The notes beneath the pieces were generated by a model. The model was given only the letters and a program-made list of their open reading frames with translations, ran no database searches and had not been told where the DNA came from. A stretch of DNA of 64,000 nt from Phlegmacium glaucopus (lineage: Eukaryota; Basidiomycota; Agaricomycetes; Agaricales; Cortinariaceae). The DNA lies in assembly GCA_015039465.1 (NCBI GenBank), contig MU130381.1:669108-733107 (forward strand), written 5' to 3'. Position numbers and translations under genes: made by a program. Each line of letters opens with the position of its first letter. The first letter of the stretch is position 1. Shown here in pieces: positions 56,200-64,000 of this stretch.

Positions 56200-58231
56200 A
56201 TGACGCACATATCCCCTGCAAGTTATCTCGTCTGGACGGTGTTGACTTCCTTTGTACTGGTCCATTTCGTTATTTCTTCCTGATTTTTTTCTGATAACCC
56301 CTCATTGGCATATAGCTCGGTGCATTTTTGATCAACCACTTGTGGTCTTTCGACAGATTTCAATCTCTCAGGTGGGTAGCATGGGATGTTGTCAGGAATA
56401 AACAGGGTTGATCCTTGCGCCCACAGATGGAATAGCGGGTCTGGCACCTTCAAGCGTGTCATGATAGTCAGTTCAAATTTAATCTTATCGAATTCAGCTC
56501 ATCCTTGTCCCGCAGTATACCTACTTGCTGACCCTCCCATTGCTATTTATATATGCATTTGGATTCACGATTATCAAATACTCAGAAGGCTTCATCGACG
56601 TCCCTTTTCTTGGAGGTGAGGCTCAGAATTTGAATTTTGAATTGACCCTTATGGCAATTCTTACCAGTTGTTCCGAAACCATATTTTCTGTGGGGAAGCT
56701 CCTCGCAACGCGCGATCTTTCCATTGACGTTCATGTTCTCCATGGCGTGGGCTTTGGAATTGTTAGAACATATATTTTTCATCCGACTTTACAGTCCATT
56801 TTCTAACCATTTTTGTCCAGGGTAACTCATCTGGAAGGTTTGCAGCTTCCATCAGATTTCTTCTAGCCAAAACTGATTCTCGAGGTAGAGCTCTGCTTCT
56901 GGCTGTTCCTGATAAACGCCAGTTCTGTCGAACGAAGCTGGTTTCAAAGTCCCTATTTCAAGACCTGGGTTGTTGGCTCGATAGTGGCGATTCTGTATAT
57001 GCCACTCATATCTATTCTCACCAGATCAGATCCACTAAAGGTATGGTTTTCGCTACATAAAATGTGGCTTTTTTTGTCTTATCTATTCCTCAGAATGAAG
57101 CATACTGCGTATTAGGCGGTAGTTTAGGCGGTCTCTGCTTGACTATATGGTTTCTTCCCATCCTGTAAGTAATCTTCTCTGCTCTTCGCCTGCAACCCAT
57201 ATTTAATTTGGTGCATGATACAGATGGTCATTCCCAAGCTTCCTAAATAACTTGGTAAGTTTGCACCTGACCATTACTGCGTTCTCGTCTAACCCTATCC
57301 CTGTAGAGATCTGAAGGAGTAGATACAGCAACAATCGTCAGATTGACCAAGTTTTCCGAACTTAACGTACGTTCTGCTCGTAATTAACCCGCGAACAAAG
57401 TCAGTGACTAAAACGCCACTTTTGTAGACCATTCGTGTAGTGTTTCGTTTTCTGTTTACAGTCCCACTATTAATCTTGGGAGTTGATGGGGTCCGTCCTC
57501 ACAGCCACGTCAACGAGAGCTTGTTCGCTACAGGTGATACTTCTGACCTGTGATAAAACAGTGTCGCATACTGACGCTTGTGATCCAGACTTTTTGGTAC
57601 TGGTTTCGGGGTTCGGATGCATTATTTCCTCTGCCATCACGCTCGTTGTGCGTACCTTTTCTCAAAAGTTATGTCAGATTCATTTATGAAATAGATTTTT
57701 TTCCCGAGGTCTATTGAGGGAGAAATAGCTGCGCGTGATGCTGCTAAAGAACGTAAACGGTCGCGCAAAGGAAACTCAAACGGCTTCAGTGGCATCGAAT
57801 CCCACATTCAGATGTCAAGCAGGCAAGAACCTTTGATCGACAGTTCATACACGCTTGCGTCGCCAGTCAGGCGAGACTTTGCTCTGAGCTCAGAAGGGCA
57901 CGACGGTGGGGCACGGTACCATCCCAATAAACAGGATTGGACCGAGGAAGAACCAAACTTTCCCGAAACACACGTCGATCTCCCCCCTCTCCGACCCAAC
58001 CGCAAAAAAGACATCGAACTTGGAAGAAATGACAGACTCACAGAGGTCAACCTTTCCATACACAATGTCAGAGTCGGAAGTGTCAATCCTATGATTTCCA
58101 ATTACACTTCCCCCATTGGTCAGTTCCTCCTTTTGTAGTTTTCTTTTGTTTTTTAAAAAAATTGACGTCTCGCAGATATCGCATCCTATCCAAACACTAA
58201 CGGAGCACGATTGACATTTACTCGTCGATAG
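56200..58231 (+). CDS. Uncharacterised multipass membrane protein, copy B
   Basis: Paralogue of the gene at 35576-37833. Start MTHISPASYLVWTVLTSFVL, then LGAFLINHLWSFDRFQSL, WNSGSGTFKRVM, YTYLLTLPLLFIYAFGF, FSMAWALELVTHLEELCFWL, FKTWVVGSIVAILYMPLISI, GSLGGLCLTIWFLPILWSF, TIRVVFRFLFTVPLLILGV and LVLVSGFGCIISSAITLVIF. Seven or eight hydrophobic helices are visible. The hydrophilic tail ends YTSPIDIASYPNTNGARLTF, again like copy A. Around ten short introns; the exons near 56.6-56.9 kb are the least certain. It lies 217 bp upstream of the CHY zinc-finger gene on the same strand. No family name recognised. Confidence 0.75.
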
Positions 58232-58448
58232 ACCACTTAATGCCAATACTTTGCGATCTATACTTTTACCACACCTTCGCTCTGCTACTCATAGGGATGA
58301 GGAAGCATTTACCCCTGTTTTGTTTTATTATTAGCGACATGCTTACATAAGTAGTCGCTCGTATTAATTGGTCACGAGGTATCTTTTTTATGTAAATTGA
58401 ACCAAGCATACTGCTTGCAATCCTTAGTTGCAAGAAACCAATAAAAGG

Positions 58449-59051
58449 ATGTGGTGAGTATCTTCTCATTAACGTCTCAGTTACTGTCGCCCATCACCTC
58501 CATCAGCTGCGACATCCTACCTGCTCGACATTTCGTGAACGACTAATTGCTTCTTCACAGCAAACATATCTTGAACTCCCAAGTCTCCATCCGCGCTCCT
58601 TGCTGCAAGCAATGGTTTGATTGTGCTGAATGTCACGCTGAAGTCGAGTCTCATCCACTTGCTAAAACGACGGAAATGGCCTTCATGTGCAAGAAATGTA
58701 AAAAGGCTTTCAGGAAAGATATGAGTGTTTACGAAGAAAGCGATGAATACTGCCCTCACTGCGATAATCATTATGTGAGAGTTTCGTTACGTTCGATTTT
58801 CTTTTTTTCTTCTATCTTATACATATTTTCTCCACCTCAACAGGTGATTGAAGCAAAAACACCCCATGCTGTGGTTGGTGTCGAAGGAGAAGATGCCAGG
58901 GTTGATGCTCGGTGCGTTCCGCTGGACAGTTTTGTTGCTCTACTCTTTATAAAATATCTCGTCCAGTATGCTCAAAGACGAACGAGTCAAGCAAATTCAC
59001 ACGCGATCCATCTTTGCTCTAGATGATGACCTGACAGATCGGATAGAATAA
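58449..59051 (+). CDS. CHY-type zinc-finger protein
   Basis: Small zinc-binding protein of 123 residues, function unknown. Exons: 58449-58453 (only ATGTG), 58561-58774, 58844-58911 and 58967-59051. Spliced start MCKHILNSQVSIRAPCCKQW, with the zinc ligands in APCCKQWFDCAECHAEVESH, then MAFMCKKCKKAFRKDM and DEYCPHCDNHYVIEAKTPHA. It ends DDLTDRIE. Matches the conserved fungal CHY zinc-finger protein, related to the zinc domain of RCHY1/Pirh2 and yeast Hot13, but without a RING domain. The tiny first exon is inferred because it alone restores the family's Met-Cys-Lys-His start (the Cys is a probable ligand). It is between membrane protein copy B and F-BAR copy B. Confidence 0.85.
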
Positions 59052-59661
59052 TTTGGGCCTTCTTTCATCACACACATGCACGAATGTTGTTTTTATCTGA
59101 GAGCTCAAAAATAAATCGATGATAGGCCCCTTCAGACATAAATCTGATAGATCTACAACACTGTTAGTTGTCTGAAAGTCCGTCACATGGCCCGGGTCAC
59201 AACTGTGATGGAAATGATTACGATTTTTTATATGATAGCGAGTGATAAAAAAAATGAGCCATCATTTTGAATGAGGGCTTGTCCCACCTGCGTGAACTTG
59301 AAAAATACAAAAAATTGAGATTTATATTCCTAGGATGCCTTTAAACATATTCTGCCTATGATGTTGACCTCAGTAGTCACTTCACATGACACTATAAATT
59401 CATTTATCCAAAACTATGCACTGCCCTGATGAAATGCGGACTTTCTGGTGGCTTAGTTGAGCCTAACCTGTCGCGTATATAAGCGTATATACGGTTGTAA
59501 GCTGTGCAATGGTTGACGGTCAGATGCTGATGTTGTAACGCTAACACGTGCGACTACTTGTATGATTGACAACTGCCTTGAACTTGGACTTCACTGGGAC
59601 TTCATCTTCAGTCTCCTGAAGATCTTTTTTCCCTCCTTCTTTTCTTTTTCAAATTCCAACT
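59052..59661. other. Intergenic stretch upstream of F-BAR copy B
   Basis: Contains the promoter of the downstream F-BAR gene; a long pyrimidine run (TCTTTTTTCCCTCCTTC, about 59623-59642) precedes the ATG, a common feature of fungal core promoters. A GTATATAAGCGTATATAC palindrome lies at about 59475-59492. Confidence 0.5.
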
Positions 59662-62600
59662 ATGTCTGCAAGGAGACAGTCGTCAACCACATCTCTTTCA
59701 AAGTATGCCCGAATAAATTCACCCGTCCTACAAAATCGATCCCTTGATTTCTGTAATTCATTCTGGGGTATTGGCGATGGTGGCGTCGATGTTTTATTTG
59801 CTCGAATGCGAGGTGCTGCACGGACGATGGAAGAGCTCAAAACGTTTTGGAAAGAACGGTGAGATCATTCTTTATCGTTTGTCTTTTACTCTCTGGCTTA
59901 CGCATACATATCTTCAGGGCCGCAATTGAGGAAGAATATGCTAAACGGCTTGCTAAGCTCGCTAAAATGACTCTGGGACGTGATGAAATTGGGTATGTCT
60001 CGTATATTCGTATTCTTAGTTGGTATGCATCGCCTCTTGGCCATGTTGCATGAGCTTGATTGACTTGCGTTGGCTTCGGTGCAAACATCCAGATGCTGGG
60101 CCACCTCAAATAATTTCCCAAAAATGATCACAATTAACTATCTGATCCTTCGCAACAGGGACTTGCGGAACTCTTGTGACACCATTCGAATAGAAACTGA
60201 GCGTCAAGCTGGATTCCATCATACTTTATCTCAGCAACTTCGCTCTGATTTAGAAATACCTACCTCCACATTCCATGCCCGCCAACTGCATCACAAGAAG
60301 ACATATCAGACTGCTATCGAGAAGGAATTCAAGACTAAACAAACTCAAGAATCATACGTCAACAAGGCGCGCGAGAAGTACGAGCAAGATTGTGTACGCA
60401 TCAACTCTTTCACCGCTCAAGCATCCCTTGTCCAAGGGAAAGATCTTGAAAAGATCAACCTCAAATTGGAACGAACCCAGCAGACTGTGCAAACCAATGA
60501 ACGTGAATTCTCAAACTTCGCTAAAGCTTTGGCAGAAACAGTGCAAAAATGGGAGCATGATTGGAAAACCTTTTGCGACAGTTGTCAAGATCTTGAAGAA
60601 AACCGTATGGAGTTCATGAAGGACAATATGTGGACTTATGCCAATGCCATCTCTACCGTTTGCGTTTCCGATGATGAAGTCTGTTTTCTTGCTCAAAATT
60701 GTGCATTAATGCTGATACTTAATTCCATAGTCGTGTGAGAAAGTCCGGCTTGCGCTAGAGCAAATGGAACTTGAAAAAGAGATGGAAGGCTTCGTGCGCG
60801 ACTATGGCACTGGAAATCAAATTCCCGATCCGCCTGCCTTCGTTAACTATCAGATACCTGACGCTATTCCATCATCATCAGCTCGGCCCACTACTCGTCC
60901 TGCCCAATTCATTCGATCTTCATCCCGAGAAATTCCCGTTCGACAGAACTCAACACAGCCAGATGACGAACCTGTGATCAACACCGCCGGAGTCGGAGCG
61001 GGGGGCGGTTCACGACGGAGAGATTCTTATAATCACGAGAGTGCTGATCTTTCGCGACAGGTAGCGCCAAGCGGTGCTGGGTCAAGTTCGCAACATCAAC
61101 CTCAACAAGTCCCTTACACGAATGGAGCGTCTCATCACCACTCTAAATCTAACGTATCCCCTTCACCACCGACTGCTGCTTCCCAGAATGTTCTTCAACG
61201 AAGATTCACTGCTTCGGTTCAAAGTGCCCAATTACAGAGGGTTCTTCAGGACCCTCATGCTGAGACAATCGATCCTACTGCAGAAACGTACATCAAAGTT
61301 GGAAGTAACGCGTATAAAGTTGATCTGTCGAAAGATCCTCAGCAACAAGCTGCCTCTGTTCGAAATAATGTAGCACCGCCAACAAGACAGAATAACGGCA
61401 CAGTAGACCCTCTGATGAAACAACTGGAGGAGTTACAGAATACCGTTTCTTCCACCGGGAGCGGAAGGAGGAACACCCTTATTAGTATGAACACGAAACC
61501 AGCTGCCGCACCTGAGCAGAAACCTGGCCATGTTTCCTTGTCAGCTTCTGGTCGTTTCGGAGCGGGAAGCCTCACCGGTTCTTCGTCTCTAGCGCCTATT
61601 GGGGCTGTAACGCCTTCGCTTCCAGGTTCGGGCCCTCAGCAGAACCGAACCCCGACGCCTGTACGTGATTATCGAAATTCTGCGGAAGTCGTCGTTGGCA
61701 CCCATCCTTCCGTATCTCGGCCACCCTCTCCCAACCCGCCGACTGCAGCGTTTATGGTTCCCAAACCATCTATACCGCCTTCTGGCTCTGAAGTCGTGAC
61801 TGAGGTTCTAGCAGATTATCAACAGTCTTTACCGGGAGAACGTAAATCGATCAGTCATGACAACAGCAATAGCAGGGCCCATACGCCGAGTTCGAGTCAG
61901 GCGCAAAATCATCAAGGGCAAAATCTTGCTCGACCACCGAGTCAGCTTGGACATGCTGGTATTGGAGCTCATGGTTCGAGGAGTAATAGCCCTCAACCTA
62001 TTTCTAGGGTTCCTAGTCCTGCACCCAGTCCTGCCAGAAACAATTTCATGCAGCCTCCTCTAAGTTCTGGTGGACAAGGTGTAGTGCGTGCTCCCAGTCC
62101 AAATACTGTCGGTATTGCTCTCGATCCTAGTGGGAGGGTGCTTCATGATGAGATGGCACAGCGATACCAGCAACTGCAGCAACATGTACCTCATCAGCAG
62201 CCGCTCCAAAGACCTCCTCCACCACCTCAGACCCAGCACCCTGCTTACAATCCGCCTCCACTGACACAACAACAGCAGATGCAACAACAACAACCACAAC
62301 GGAGGACGAGCTTTGTGGGTGCTCCTCCCGCCATGGCCCCTCCAGTTGCACCTGTACCCTATGCTGTTACGCCTCCACCAAATATGTATCATACACCGTC
62401 TCCACAGCCTAGCTATGTCCAACCTCCTCCACCTATGCAACCTGTGTACAATCCCCCTCCTGTTCAGTATCAACCACCTCAGCAGCAGCAGCAGCAGCAG
62501 CAACCCAGATATCAACAACAGCAGCAACCACCGCTTCAGTCACAACCTGCCTATAACAATGTCAATTTACAAAGAACTCCTTCGTTGGTTCATTACAATG

Positions 62601-63078
62601 GTCCACCACCACCTCAGCAGCAAGTACAACAAGTACAGCAACCTCAGCAAATGTTGGCAGTCCAACAAGGTCAGCGTGTGACAAATGTGCAAACTCAAAC
62701 ACAACAAGCACGAGGTTATCAACAGCACCCACAACAACCTCAGTATACTTATCAAGATCCAGCCTCTACACAAAGATCACCTTCTCCGGTGCCGCCACCC
62801 CAGGCTGCGGACGATGGTAATAGGATTTTGTTCTATGGTAGGTTACTGATTCTTTCATCGATCTTTCTTTTCCGATGATCTGAATGTGTTATACCTCAGT
62901 GAAAGCGCTGTATGATTATTCCGCTACCATCGAGGAAGAGTTCGACTTCCAAGCTGGAGACATTATAGCTGTTACGGCTACCCCCGACGACGGCTGGTGG
63001 AGCGGTGAATTGCTCGACGAAAATCGCCGACAAAAAGGACGGAATGTATTCCCAAGCAATTTTGTTTGCTTATTCTAA
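59662..63078 (+). CDS. F-BAR and SH3 protein of the Cdc15/Imp2/Hof1 type, copy B
   Basis: Start [20 protein letters not shown]. The F-BAR domain opens [20 protein letters not shown], with [57 protein letters not shown] and [20 protein letters not shown]. After residue about 310 comes a linker of roughly 600 residues rich in Pro, Gln and Ser, with polyglutamine runs encoded near 62264-62305 and 62474-62530. The last exon carries the SH3 domain ([43 protein letters not shown]). Introns fall near 59860, 59993, 60680 and 62836. It is the paralogue of the gene at 27238-29005; the linker here is about three times longer. Cytokinetic-ring function inferred from family. Confidence 0.9.
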
Positions 63079-63668
63079 TCCCTCTCCATCGGAATATCTG
63101 TTTCATCTATATGACTTGCTTCACTCATTTCTGTGAAATGCTTTTCCCCATGTCACTTGCTGTCCTTGTCATAGTTCTTCGAGTAATTTTTTTTTACTAC
63201 TTCATCTCCTTATTTACAAGGACGGTGTAACAGTGTATTCCACGATCTTGTTTGGTGTAATTTCCCAATGTCAACCCTTCCCTGGGCTGTAACAAGTTGA
63301 TCTGATCCGATCAAGAGACATATATGATGTCGGCTGTCGTCGCCAAATGTCAACATTGTTTTCTGTAAATCGGGATAAATGCGCCTCGTGTACTAGTCTC
63401 TTTTTAGTTCCATGCAAGCTGTACATTAGACCCCCGAAGACAAGCGAAGACGTCTTCCAAGCAAGGATCTATTTTAAATCTGCCAGGACCAGTGGCATTA
63501 ACAATTGACCTTGTGCATCCCAAACCATCCACATTCAGGACCGTTTTCGGCGCTCCAATTCTTATTTCTATAAAATATCCCCGTGATTTCAAGCCTCATT
63601 TCTTTTATCCCTTCCCTGTTTCCATCACGAACTTCCCCCCAAGACGATACCTACACAATTCACAAATT
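63079..63668. other. Intergenic stretch
   Basis: 3' flank of F-BAR copy B and promoter of the last gene. No repeat or RNA gene recognised. Confidence 0.4.
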
Positions 63669-64000
63669 ATGCGCGCTGCCTGTGATCTCTACGAACACCC
63701 ACAACTTTCCGACTCTGAAGTATGGGACAAGGACGCATACAACTGCTCAGGTGTAGCACGCATGTTAACCGTTCTGGGGGGGTTGTTCACCGTAGGAACG
63801 ATATCAACCTTGGCGATGGTTTATTACTTGGGCATTTTGGATGCAAGGGCGTTGCAAACAATGTGGGTCTCTTCCTCGTGTGCATATAGTTGTGCATATA
63901 TTTACTTATCTTCTTGGGAATTGCTCTTCTGTTGCTCCTACTGCGTATTACGATGACCCGGCTGACTTTCCGCTAGACCCTTGATTCGGACTTTGCTGTG
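63669..64000 (+). CDS. Small membrane protein, partial (runs off right edge)
   Basis: The frame begins MRAACDLYEHPQLSDSEVWD and contains one clear hydrophobic segment, MLTVLGGLFTVGTISTLAMV, followed by YYLGILDARALQT. A GT-AG intron probably starts after ACAAT at about 63861 and ends at the CGCTAG near 63976, so the coding part continues outside the window. No domain recognised. The ORF is open upstream to 63492, but this Met is the first with a good context and lies after a CT-rich leader. Confidence 0.5.

Noticed and set aside
62060..62527. 155-codon minus-strand ORF rich in Leu, Arg and Trp
   Set aside because: Antisense translation of the CAG/CCT-rich linker of F-BAR copy B.
1..64000. CRISPR arrays, operons or bacterial-type systems
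   Set aside because: The window is eukaryotic nuclear DNA with spliceosomal introns; no spaced identical repeats of CRISPR type were seen.

Overview
The window reads as nuclear DNA of a filamentous basidiomycete, most likely an Agaricomycete. Genes carry many short (about 45-65 nt) GT-AG introns, intergenic distances are small, and the gene set is typically fungal: GH28 exo-polygalacturonase, Uso1, Pus9, Cwc15, Elp1, Efg1, Pmr1, Gef1-like RhoGEF, Yar1 and Cdc15-type F-BAR proteins. A DUF6589-type repeat gene, a family abundant in Agaricomycetes, is also present. Exon boundaries were read by eye from splice signals and conserved protein motifs.

Layout. Positions 1-12,300 are repeat-rich. They hold a densely hairpinned non-coding stretch (1-1560), a probable LTR (1647-1918), a hAT-type MITE with perfect TIRs and an 8-bp target duplication (2029-2500), a KH-domain ORF relic, minisatellites and hairpin-bearing tandem repeats (3.5-5.3 kb), a DUF6589 pseudogene on the minus strand (about 6.2-9.0 kb), an LTR-like promoter block directly upstream of it, and a second hAT-like MITE (10538-11089). 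From 12.4 kb the window is gene-dense. In order: GH28 (+), a small unknown protein (-), USO1 (-), a MOSC-less Mo-cofactor-sulfurase-like protein (-), PUS9 (+), CWC15 (-), a coiled-coil unknown (-), F-BAR/SH3 copy A (-), ELP1 (-), EFG1 (+), membrane protein copy A (+). Next comes a gene-poor gap with a Tc1/mariner-type MITE, then PMR1 (+) and a DH-BAR RhoGEF (+) only 32 bp apart, a FAD-linked oxidase (-), YAR1 (-), membrane protein copy B (+), a CHY zinc-finger protein (+), F-BAR/SH3 copy B (+), and the start of a small membrane protein at the right edge.

How the genes relate. Most are housekeeping genes without operon-like logic. Several act in the secretory and cell-polarity system: Uso1 in ER-Golgi tethering, Pmr1 in Golgi Ca/Mn supply, the Gef1-like GEF in Cdc42 signalling, and the F-BAR/SH3 proteins in septation. 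Two gene families, an uncharacterised multipass membrane protein and the F-BAR/SH3 protein, each occur twice, at about 27-38 kb and 56-63 kb. This points to a local segmental duplication followed by rearrangement.

The most unusual items are the structured RNA-like domain at the left edge, the duplicated membrane-protein/F-BAR pair, the FAD oxidase whose FAD domain is split by a disordered insertion and lacks the usual flavin-linking His, and the DUF6589 copy decaying by C-to-T stops.
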